Shown here piece by piece: positions 46,270 to 57,277 of a stretch of 64,000 nucleotides of DNA; position 1 is the stretch's first letter, and each line of letters starts with the position of its first letter. Below the pieces are notes generated by a model, which worked only from the letters and a program-made list of their open reading frames with translations, made no database searches and had not been told where the DNA came from. Source of the DNA: Epiperipatus broadwayi (lineage: Eukaryota > Onychophora > Udeonychophora > Euonychophora > Peripatidae); NCBI GenBank assembly GCA_028023455.1, contig JAQFVV010012509.1, forward strand, positions 3,408,590-3,472,589, in the 5' to 3' direction. Position numbers and translations under genes: made by a program.

Positions 46270-48300
46270 TTCCAAATAACTATAGCTATTAGTTTTGTGA
46301 TGATTATACAAATCAATCTATAAATCTCAAGCACATTCCCATATAGAACATATATGTTTTGCAATGTTGTTTTTAAGTTCTGCAGTAAACTTTTCTTTCT
46401 GAAAGATTTCAATATCTTGACTAATTGTAGCTCTTCATTATATTTTATCTTCAGCCACATCTTTCCAATAAAAGCAGTCAATATTATATTTTTTAGTGAT
46501 GTTGACAATCTTTATAACAAGGTTTACTTCTTCCATATAAATCATATAAAATACTTTTTTATAAAGTCTTATATAATTCATTCATTCCACATGTCCAATC
46601 CAATGAAAATGTGATTTTACAAGTAGTAGAAACTATACTATTCCACCAGGAAAACTGAAAAATATAGATTGGATCTTATGATCTTGCCCTCATACATTTA
46701 GAATTTTATGGAGGATTTCTTAAATGAAATTTGTTTACTGCCTTTATCATATATCAAAAGAACCAAGTCTCACTTCTATATAGTAAATTGAATAAAATAA
46801 GAATTCCTACTTACAGCATTTCTATCACTGTAATGAAATATCCTATCTTTTAACATATTAAGAGTAGCAATAGAACATTGGGAACTGAATTTCATCACCT
46901 TTCTATTTAAAAAGCTATCAAGATATTTAAATTGGCTTACATTCTCAGATTGATAAGCAGCGAAGTTAAAAATTTCTAAAAAAGTTTTTCTTCAATTTCC
47001 ATTGGATAAAATAATTGAAGTCTTTTGAATTTTAATTATTCTGCAGATCATTTTTAGAATTGGCACAAAGAGAACAACAATCAGTGTAATGTAAATCCAG
47101 AAGCCAATAAGACAAAGTTCTTGTTTTGCCCTTTAATTAATTCAAATGAAAAATTTCATTAACAAATCTGCGTTAGAACTTGATTCCTGATTTACAAAGC
47201 TGCCTGTCAACAATTCCAAAGATCATTATTGTAAAAATTGAAAATGAAGTCGGAGCTAGTATACGACTTTGTTTATAACTTTTCATTTCAAAGATCTAAT
47301 ATTTTCCACATATGTTAGTAACAATTTCATCTCATTCCAACATGTAAAAACTATATATGAATAAATTTTGGTAAACAACCAAATAATTTCAAACAGTGCC
47401 ACAGATCTCTTCAATTAATTAAAATAAAAATTCATTAATCAAATCAATATTTAAATTATTTATTTGTTACAAACACTTATTTTGTATTTGCCTGGCGACA
47501 AAAACCATGTCTATAATGTATCTTGTTGCTTCAAACAGCACACTAAGTCTCTGTTATCCATTTATCTATGATTGAAAATAATTTATTCAATAAAAACCTT
47601 TAAAGTACTTTTACTGTAGTGGATAATAATGATATTCTGTAATAATTATTAGTCTTCTCTATCTCTAATATTTTTAAAAATTAGAGTAATAGACGTTTCC
47701 TTAAGTTCAAGTGGCACAATTTCTTGAGTTCATATATTTCTAAAAAAATTCTAATAGTTTTTAAAGCCAATGAATTACCACCATATTTTGAAACTCTCTC
47801 AAGTATATCATTAAATTAAAAAGCCATTCCATTTTTAAGAATATAAAGAGCTATTTGGACATCTTTAGTCAAATTTAAATGAATAAGTAAAATGGATATA
47901 TCATTAAAAGTTATCATCTCAATTTTTGTATCATTATTCAAAATATGATCAAAATATTCCATCTGCCCAAAATATTATCTTCATATAAAAGAGTCACAAT
48001 GCTGGATTTTTTACATTATAAAAGTTTTCAGATCCGCATAGTGGCCAAAATCAGTGAATATCTATCTCTTTTGCAGTTTTAATCCACCAATCACTTTTAA
48101 ACCTACTTGGCAATTACAAGCTTCTGCCTTTGAATCTTTATATTTATAACGAAGCTCTACATTCAATTTATTGTCAGTCAAGAAAAAAATTACAAGTTCT
48201 CTTTTAATTAAATCACTAATTATAAAATAATTGTTAGAGAACCAATCAAGACTCTTCTTTGTAATGGATTCAAGAACAGAATTATTTGTATTCATAACAC
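46270..48300 (-). pseudogene. decayed LINE (RTE/CR1-like RT), second family
   Basis: Read on the minus strand across many stops, conserved LINE ORF2 landmarks appear in order. A 'WWIKTAKEI' linker is near 48080 and 'MEYFDHILNN' near 47965. RT block 1, 'ALYILKNGMAF', is near 47860-47830 and 'KYGGNSLALK' near 47790. 'NNYYRISLLSTTVKVL' is near 47640 and 'RDLWHCLKLFGCLPKFI' near 47400-47350. Then 'LDLHYTDCCSLCANSKNDLQ' (the ADD block, degenerate) lies near 47070, and 'FHWIGHVEWMN' with a late 'DCFYWKDVAEDK' near 46600-46450. This layout matches the widespread animal LINE ORF2 that ends in 'RW.GHV.RM…GRP…W…A.DR'. It differs from the CR1-like family at 35.7-40.7 kb and is far older. The 77-codon frame at 48062-48295 is its upstream piece. 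Confidence 0.75.
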
Positions 48301-49488
48301 ATTACTTAAAAGAATTCCAAACATCAGTAACATGATAATCCCCAAAATTCAAAGTTTAGGATTTAATAGTCACTGAAATTTAGCATGAATAACAAATACT
48401 TTAAAGAATGAACACTAATTTTCTTATAAATAAAAGTAGAAGACCTATGTTTTTAATGCAACTATCATTTAACCTTGATGCATATAATCTATGATCTGCA
48501 CTTTTATGCATTAATAACTTCCTTTGATTCTAACTCCTAACTATAATGGAATCTATTAGATGTTTTGAATGTGAGCAGAGGAAAAAACCTTAGCACTTTT
48601 GTTTTAAATAATGAGCCTATAATGAATCCAAATAACTACCCAAAATTGGTCAAAAAAAATGAGTCACTAACTATTCATAGAGTTAGCAAACTACCCACAC
48701 TTTTGTCATTTGGTGATTAACAATCCTAATAGAATATAGTTTTATTCTTCACTATACCTCTATGAAAGGCTGTTGGAAAATCTGTCTGCCTACTTACTTA
48801 TCTATTTATCTATCTAAACATCAGACCATTAAGCACCCTCTGCTAAGTTCTATATAAAATATTAGATGACATAAATAATGGACAATCAAATAATAAATTA
48901 TGATAATAAGACTCCTAAGAATGGTCACCAACTAGTAAAAGCCTTTAAACATCACCAATCACAAATCAGAATAGGATGGAACAGGAATTGCCTTTTTTTT
49001 TTAAAAAAAACAACATGAAAAGCCATTTTGTTTAAATATCCCAACCAAAAAAATTGAGAGACAAAAAAAAAAAAGATAAAAAATAGATTGATGGAAAGTA
49101 TGGATTTCTGAATGATTATGATTATATTCAAACATTTTAATAACATAAAGGAGTGAATGTACATTCTTTTAAAACAACAAATAAAAACAAAAATTCACAA
49201 TTTTTATTATTTAAATATTCATTGTTCATAGTAATTATTATTCTATAAGGTTGAAATGAAGAAGTAACATTTTCTTTTTCTAAAATCATCAAAATTGATT
49301 TATAAATTGTAAGAAAAATAAAAAGGTGTTTATTATGATAAAAAGAGCCGTAAGAGTGGAGTAAAAAAAAAAGGGATATGCAGTTCATGACTGTTGTTTG
49401 CCGACATAGGCTAGAACCTTATTTAACACAAAGAGAATTTAAAGTTGTAATTATTAATTTATTAAGCACATACTCATTACATAAGTAA

Positions 49489-49853
49489 TATATATATATT
49501 AAAGCTATCAGCTTAAGATTATGCACCTGAACTTCGACAGTAGGGACCTCTACAAATCTTTAACACAAGATTAATGCCTTTAAAAGACAAGAGCGGCCAC
49601 TCTTATCTTCAACCTAATTTGTAAATACATAGGTGAATCTAGAGCATTTTGATTTGAGAGCATGAAGCTATTAAATATTCCACTGATTAAGTTCACAGTT
49701 TCTATTTGCCTATATATTTAAAAATTAGGTTGAAGATAAGAATGGCCGCTCTTGTCTTTTAAAGTTGTTAATCTTGTGTTAATGATTTGTAGAGGTCCCT
49801 ACTGTCCAAGTTCAGGCACATAATCTTAAGGTGATAGTCTTAATATATATAAT
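49489..49853. mobile_element. long-arm palindromic MITE inserted in a TA-rich tract
   Basis: The left arm (49489-49620) and right arm (49722-49853) are near-perfect inverted copies of about 130 bp: 'agattatgcacctgaacttc', 'gtagggacctctacaaatc', 'gacaagagcggccactctta' and their complements. The loop is about 100 bp. Both ends lie in TATATA runs. The GC content of the arms exceeds the surroundings and their similarity is higher than in the other fold-backs here, suggesting a younger insertion. Confidence 0.85.
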
Positions 49854-51989
49854 ATATATTACAAAGAGAATTGTAAAAAAAAAAAAAAATTATTGATTCT
49901 TTTGTATTCTGATTAGGTGGAAATTATAATCAATTTCATTTCATGATTATGTATGATAACTGAATGGGCATTATCTACTACATAAATCTTTAGGAAAATA
50001 CATGTGTAATTCAAAAAAGATGGGTAGCAGAATTTCCAAACATTGGCGAGATTCTAAATTCCAGCATTTTGTAACTGCATGTTATATTCACAGGGCTATT
50101 TTTGTAAATAAGCTTAGCAGCAAGAACAATTAATAACAGACAATTTAAAAGATAATAGATGTCAAGATTTTGCTAATCCATATAGAAGATGAAGTTACAT
50201 TATGTCACAGCAACATGGAAAAGTTTCACTATGTTATTATATCCATGGACACAAGTGGCTACATTCCCCAATTATATTAGTTGTAGCTGATCCTGACAAA
50301 CAATAACCTATCCATTATGTAACCAACAGAATGCTAAATCTACAATAAACATATAATAAAATCATAACTGTTGCCGAAAAAAGTCATCAAAAAGTAAGAA
50401 AAAAAAACCCATCACAAATACATCTCATTGGAAAACAAATTTAGTGTAAAGAATATGAACAATTTGGGGTGCACATCAAGAGTTTAAATTAATCTTCAAG
50501 ATTACAAAAATTAAGGGTTATTTCATCATATTTTCCTGAAACATATGAAAAAGATAAATGATCCCCAAAATGCATATTTAGTGCTAAATCATCAGTTGGC
50601 CTAGATCACAATCTCTTACATATATCTTCACATTTGTTCATATATATATAGATAGTAAATTACTATAGTTTAACTGGCAAGGTTCAAATTTTCTGCACTC
50701 ACAACTTTGATACTGATCATATTATAGAAATATAGTAATAACTTTTATTAATCATTCATTAAACTAGATGTTATCTCTAGTCCAAATATACTTTTTAATT
50801 CGAACATCTAATATAGGTTGTTTTTTTGTAGTTAACCAAGACATATTGAAAAGGGCAAAAATTAAAAATTGTCGAAAAAAGCTTTTTTTATGTTACGATT
50901 ATATTACAGCTATTGTCATATATTATTTTGTTGTTATATAAAGATATTTTATTCTACATCACATCTAGGATTTACTCTTTAATTCTCAATTAATAATGTG
51001 TGGTCTTACAGAGATATCAACACCTGAATTTCCTTGCCCAGATTGACAACTGATAACTTTTAATACACCTATAATTTATATTGTGAAGAATTTACTTTAA
51101 AAATCTTGTTTTATTTTATAATTTCAGAATATATTTTTACTTTTAAAATGAACTCAGAATTTTTAGGTAAAGTGATAAAATAATAATAAATATCTTTTGG
51201 TTGCACATTTACCTTTTTACATGTGATGATAAAATATCATTTGAAATGTAATTTAGAAATAAAACTATTCTTTAAATAATATTGCTTATTAATAAATTAA
51301 AAAAGGACATTTAAAAAAGGAATTAGTTATTTAAAAAAGAAATACAATTTAAATAATTTAAAAAGAACTAATATAGCATTTGTTGCATTAAATGCCTCAT
51401 TTTGAGATTTATAAAAGTTAACTAAGAAATATATTGTTTTCTTGAGAATGAATATAAGGAGAGTATACTGAAAATTATTTGAACCTTAATTTGTAAATAA
51501 ATTATTGATTAATGTAAATATTATGAAATTTCAATTATTTTATATAAAAAATGGTCATGTTGGAATAACAAGTCCATGATCTATTGCATCTGGGAGTAAC
51601 TGATGTGACTGGCCAGATATTAATAAATTGGGAGTGGTATATTGGTCAGACTAATTAGTAAAATATATGGAAGGTTAACATAAAGATTAAACTATTATAA
51701 AAAAAATTGGGGTAAATCATATCAGTGCAAAAATAAAGTACATCCTTGAAATATTTCCTTACAGTATTCACCAGGTGGTGCCCAGATTTTTATGATGATC
51801 ACAAATTCAGACTTTCTGATAAGAAAAAACAAAAATCCGATTAATTGTAGAAATAATAGATATACCAAATAATACGCTTTAATTCATAGAGTTATATATA
51901 TTTTTATACATTTATTATTTTTTTATATATGTGTTTGCAATATTTGGTTAAAAATATAGATTTATTAAGTTTAATAAGCTTTTAGTTTT

Positions 51990-52410
51990 TGAATTCTATA
52001 GATGTAAATTGCGATTTTGTACTGAATGGTCAAGAGTAGTAGAGAGTAGCAAAAGTAGATTGCTTAAAGATAAAGAAAATGTGAAATGATAATTAAACTA
52101 GCAAACATATTACTTCAAAATATTTTGAAAATTGCATTTTGATTTTGTAATTATTGATGTAAATTGCAACTTTGTAATAAATGGTCATGACTGCATATTT
52201 GTATGAAAGTTGCGCTTTAAATTTTAGAATTATTGATGTAAATTGTGACTACATTTTAGTCATATGATTAGATCAAGTATAACCATATGAAAATTGCATT
52301 TTGATTTTTTAATTATCGATGAAATTTGCAAAATTTGTGTTTTAATTTTTTAATTGTTAATGAAAATTGCGATTTGTAACAAATGGTCATATTGTGACCA
52401 CATGTAAATA
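51990..52410. repeat. irregular tandem repeat built on 'attgatgtaaattgc'
   Basis: Phrases like 'aattattgatgtaaattgca' and 'aatggtcat' recur at about 52000, 52150, 52230, 52310 and 52355 with variable spacing (about 45-140 bp). Old and diverged. Confidence 0.6.
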
Positions 52411-52425
52411 ATCAATGTTATTTAT

Positions 52426-52505
52426 CAATTGGATGTGTCAGCAGGATTTTTGAGCAGTTTTTAAAATTCAAAATGGCCATGAGTGCATATTAAATCTGTA
52501 CCGTC
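52426..52505 (+). repeat. single arm of the inverted-repeat element seen at 20378-20850
   Basis: 'caattggatgtgtcagca' followed by 'aaattcaaaatggccatgag' and 'taaatctgtaccg' matches the right arm at 20774-20850. The opposite arm is not found nearby. Confidence 0.65.
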
Positions 52506-54293
52506 AATTTTTCTTAAATTTGAAATCTGGATTCACTATATTGTGGACTGAATAGAACAGAGGGAAAACTGCTAACTATTACTGAAATCTCCCTTGGAAT
52601 GCTAATGACCTAATCAAGCTATATATTCAAATGAATCTGTAATTAAAATGAAGAATCAATGCTTAAACTTCAAATTTCAGATAGGAGATTGTTAAAAGAC
52701 AGTATGAAAACTTACAAATAAAATCAATTAATGTTGCCATTGCAGGAGAAATTAAATTCCGGCTGCAGAATTTTTACTTTCTAAGTTTAAAAAAAAACTG
52801 TTTTAGACGGTTATCCTAATGCATTAACCATTTTATGCTTTATTTTAGATTATATTTAATTCTAACAAACTATATTTTATATTATAAAGCAGGAAGCAAA
52901 GGTTTAAAAAAAACCCAGTTAGTTGCATTTTAAGGCAACTGAAGTTAAAAAAAGAGATTTGTAAAAAATAAAAATTCTTAACTCCATCTTGCCTATATAT
53001 ATATGTTATGATTTGTTTCTTTAATGTGGAATTGTCAGATAAATAATCAAAGATGTAATATTTCCTTTAAAACAAATGTGCGCACTTGTAAAATATTTAG
53101 TGTTCAAGTGTTAAAAAAAGATGAATGCAATATAATTACTGGTATACAGAATAAGCCTTCCTTTTGATTGCTGAGAGTTAAATTTTATATATTTTAAAAC
53201 TTATTATGTACATGCAATTATTAGATCATGATTAAATGTTTTATTTTTATATTATATCTACAAAGTGGATTTATTCATGATATTGTTCTGTAAGTTTGGG
53301 GGTCAGATTCAAAGAATTATCTCAGTTAATTAAGGAATATTATTAGTAAATTAGGATTAAAATCAACGTACCATTTCACATAATTAGTTTGTGTTATTGT
53401 TAAATCAGGATTCAGATCTAAAATGGTTACTCTCTAGAATTATAATTGTAAAAAAGGTTATCCCATATTAGATATAAGTGTGCAACTTCACTTTTATTTG
53501 TGAGGGTAAACTATACTTATAATTATATTCAGTGTATATTAAAGGCCAGAGATTTATTCTGCAGGAAATGAGCTTGATCATAAAAAAAAAATTGTTTTAT
53601 AAGATTAAATTGAAAGAATGTTTAAAATGTAATCAAAATAAGCTGTGTCACTTTATAAATAACTATTACTTTCCACTGGGAGTGCAAACTAAAAAAAAAA
53701 AAAACAAAGATAAGAAAAAAAAACGAGATTAGAAAGCTGGTTTTATTAAACAAACAAAAAAAAAAACAATTACATTTGTCTGAAAATAATAATATTTTGT
53801 AATGAACTATTGGTTTGTTATCAGTTTAAATAGTGTGTTAACATCTTTATATGTAATATTGTCTGGTCTGCATATTTATTCCATGTTCATTTCATGGAAA
53901 GTAACTTATGTTCTACATGATCTAGCCTGGTATTGCAAGTAGTAGCATCATCACATTAAAGAAATATTTTCAAAGTATATGTAAGTATAAAATATATATA
54001 AATGCCAGTCTATTTCCTGATGGATGTCAGGTGGGGCCCTGAATCAATTAATATAAATGGAAAAAATTTAAACATATATAAGCCGATCTTTACAATATAT
54101 TTTTTATTTGTTTCCTTATGCCAAAAAATAATATTTAATTTATGTAAATATTGTACAGCAGATAAAACGTACACATAAAATTAAAAACTGCTTTCATTAA
54201 CAGAAAAAAAAAAAAATTAGACAGTATGCAAGCTCGAGAACCCACAATGCATGAGAATAATATAATCCAAAAAATTAATAAGATAAATTTTCA

Positions 54294-54534
54294 CATGAAC
54301 ACCATTCCATATGCTTACCCATGCTGTTAATAAGACTACTCAACTCTCCATACAATAGTGCCACCAAGTGCAAGCCTCAAATCCAAATCTCCTCACTGAT
54401 GAAAGCCACAAGTTAGAAACTAGTCTGGGGATGTTGGATGAGTAAACAGTAGATAGATTTTATGCACAAACCTTCCTGCATCCGTTGATTACAATGGCTT
54501 GCATTAGGTGGCACTACTGTATGGAGAGTTTGGT
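54294..54534. mobile_element. fold-back/MITE family 'GTGCCAC', copy beside a CR1 5' end
   Basis: It starts 'catgaacaccattccatatg', carries 'caactctccatacaatagtg' and 'ccaccaagtgcaagcc', and closes with the inverted 'ggcactactgtatggagagt'. Its last bases are lost where the CR1-like LINE begins, about 25 bp later (54560). Confidence 0.8.
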
Positions 54535-55324
54535 AAAGCAAGGGTGACTGCCCTGCTGACTTGTTCCACAAGATAAGTTAAAGTTTCTATAATTTTTTAA
54601 ATATCATCTGGAAAAATTTTGTTGCTAAAGAAATATTTTGTTTAGTGAGTGGAGGTTAAAAAAAAAATTGGAGTGAAGAGAGATAGATTTAATTGAATTT
54701 GGAAAGATTGGGAAAAATACTGGTAACGTTTGAAAAGTGATTCAATCTGCCATTTTAAATATAAAAGAAAAATAATAATTTTTTTTTTGTGTGTACATAC
54801 TTCAAGAATGCTTTATAACTAAGTTCTAAGTAAAATTAGTTGGTTTTTAGGTTTGCTCCTAAAGAATCTTTCAATTCAATAAAGAAAATAATTTATTTGA
54901 GAAAGAAGATAACATTTAAGAGGTAACTATCGATTGCCATTAAAAAAAAAGGAAAAGTTTTTCTTCTTTTGTATAAAGAGGTTTGAAGAATAGTAGAAAA
55001 AGAGTAAATTTAAACATAGAATAAGGGATTTGAAAATTAAAGAATATGGATTGCATTTGTATCCCACAATGTGTATATTGGTCAGAAGGAAATTAGATGT
55101 GTTGTGGTGGAGTATACTGAGATAAGGTTTTACCATTTGAAATGCTCAAATAAGACTGGGAAAAATGTACCGAGTGTATAATTACATAGATCATGTGCAA
55201 AAGTGATAAAAGAGGTGATAAAAATGGTTTCTAAGTGTGGATAGCTTAAAGAGTTAGTCAGAAGAAATGTGGTAAAATGTAGTTAAAGATAGAATAGACT
55301 ATGTATTCAGTGGAGTGACAAGAT

Positions 55325-55618
55325 ATGGATGACAAAATAAGTAGTGCAATGGAGAGGGTTAGCCAAAGAATAAGTAAGATAGAGGAAAAGGTAAAGGATG
55401 TAGAAGCAAAATTAAAATCATTAGAGACGAAGTGTGAGCAGATTAAGGAATTGATAAATAAAAATGATAAAAAAAAATTAGATAAGGAAGTCCAGAAGGT
55501 GGAAGAGAATGTTATGGATAAAATAGGGAAAGTAAACTATGAGACACTATTGATAGGAGACTTGCTAATTAGAGGATGTGGAGATGTAATTGTAAAGGAA
55601 ATAGAAACAAGTATGTAA
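55325..55618 (+). pseudogene. CR1 ORF1 fragment: coiled coil plus start of esterase domain
   Basis: 97 codons. Residues 1-60 form a heptad-patterned, K/E-rich coiled coil. Residues 70-92 read 'YETLLIGDLLIRGCGDVIVK', the SGNH block I position with Asp kept but the catalytic-type Ser of GDS replaced by Leu; in the 37-kb copy this reads DSLIR. Coiled coils in LINE ORF1 proteins mediate self-association. The frame stops where the local duplication begins. Confidence 0.75.
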
Positions 55619-55661
55619 TAATATGTTTGTCTGCAGCTATAATTAGGATGTTACAAATAAG

Positions 55662-55967
55662 GTGAAAAATAGAAACAGGTATGTAAGAATATGTTTGCCT
55701 GGAGCTAGAATTAGGGATGTTACAAATAAGGTAAAGAAACAAGGGAATAGAGATGTTTATGTTATGGTAGGTACAAATAATTTGCCAGAGCCATTGGAGA
55801 GAGTAATGGATGAGAACATAGAATTGATGAGTAATTTGAGTAAGATTAAAGGAAGAGTAGGTATAGATGGACTATTACCAAGATTTGACAATAGGTATAC
55901 GTTAGATAGGATATGCTCTATAAATAAGATTGAAAATTATGCGAGGAAAATAATGTTATGTTTGTAG
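55662..55967 (+). pseudogene. CR1 ORF1 fragment: SGNH/esterase-like domain
   Basis: 101 codons continuing the domain. 'GARIRDVTNKVKKQGNRDVYVMVGTNNL' holds the block III position (GTNN, Asn kept). Downstream 'GLLPRFDNRYTLDR' precedes the block V region. A frameshift ends it at 'YARKIMLCL'. The esterase role in CR1 ORF1 is known only as a conserved domain; its substrate is not established. Confidence 0.75.
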
Positions 55968-57277
55968 ATATGTGGGACAAGGAAGTGAAGTACTAGGGAG
56001 TTTGATTTATAAAAACTATTATAGTTTGAGAAACTTATAAATGGGGGTAGGTTTTTAAATTGCAGTATTATCAAAAAAAAAGAAGAATGGATGGGATGTA
56101 GGAAATAAAAACAAAGAGTGGCTGATTTAGATATAAATGTAGATGTGGAAAGGGAATGGGTCTGTAAAACTAATGATAAAGAAGCTAATTACAAATGTAA
56201 TAGAGAAGAAAAAGTGAAAAGAATTTATAAAAAGGTAGTAAGAAAAGAGAAATTGTTAAAATTGGATATTTGAATGCACAAGGTGGTAGGAGAGCAGAAA
56301 AGTGGCTGGAATTAAACAGTTAAAAATGAACAGCTTGATGGATTAGTGGTAGTGAAAACACATCTAAGATAAGAAGAACCTGTACTGGAAAACTTGGTAT
56401 ACAGCATGATATAAAAAAAAAAAGAAAGGGGTGGTTGTATAGGAGTTATGTAAAAAAAATATTTAAATACTGTTAAGTGTCCAAAAATATTTGTGGTTTG
56501 AGATAAAATAAGGAAGACAAAAATGAATGGTGGCTATAGTGTATATGGCCACTGGAGATAGTCAAACTATAATTTACTGGACCAGTAGCATACATAAATA
56601 CCTAGTTAAGGATATACAGAGTTTAAAAAAAAAATGGTTAAAGGGGATATAAATGGCATATTGAAGAAATTGATGACAGATAACAAGAAGGGATAGCTTT
56701 TGAAGAATTTTTGTCAGAGAATGAATTTGAGCATTGGAAGTTTATCAAACACATGATCTAGAAATAATACATTTCACACAATAGATTATAGATTAGTAAA
56801 GAAAGAGGGAATGAATAAAGTACAGAAAATTAAAGTGTTTGGTGATGAAGAGAATGTAATAGTGATTCTAATTTCTTTATAATAGAAATAGTTAATATTA
56901 TGATGGAAAATAATAATAAAACTAGAAAAGATAGTGAAAGATGTGGATGGAGAATGAATAATAAAAATAAGTTAGAAGAATATAAAAGTAGAAGAAATCA
57001 TGGAAAAGTTTGTTGGGGATGAATATAAGGACTGGTGTTGTGAAGTTGAAAAGTGGCAATAGGGTTATAGGTGAGAATATTCAGAAAAATAAATCTAATA
57101 AAAAACTGAGAATTAATAAAAGCATAAAACAGAGGTAAAAAAGCATACAGTAAATATAAATGTGCTATTAATAATGATTCCAACCCAATTGACAAATTTA
57201 TGTTTGACCATTGTTAAGGATTAAAAAATGTGCTATTAAAAACAAAGAAAGAGAAAAAGATGTTTTAAATGTATAAG

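Larger units (their letters stand above)
54535..57277 (+). pseudogene. CR1-like LINE, plus-strand copy, 5' half
   Basis: Starts at the same 5' phrase as the minus-strand copy (54560, 'ttgttccacaagataagtta'). ORF1 pieces: a degraded zinc-finger region (54600-55240), a coiled-coil frame 55325-55618 (97 codons, 'VSQRISKIEEKVKDVEAKLK' then 'LLIGDLLIRGCGD'), and an esterase-like frame 55662-55967 ('CLPGARIRDVTNK', 'YVMVGTNNLPEPLERVMDEN', 'LLPRFDNR'). A duplicated 60-bp stretch lies at 55600-55740 between them. Endonuclease remnants follow to about 57000 and the RT linker 'KNKSNKKLRINKSIKQ' near 57090, up to the insertion at about 57278. Confidence 0.8.
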
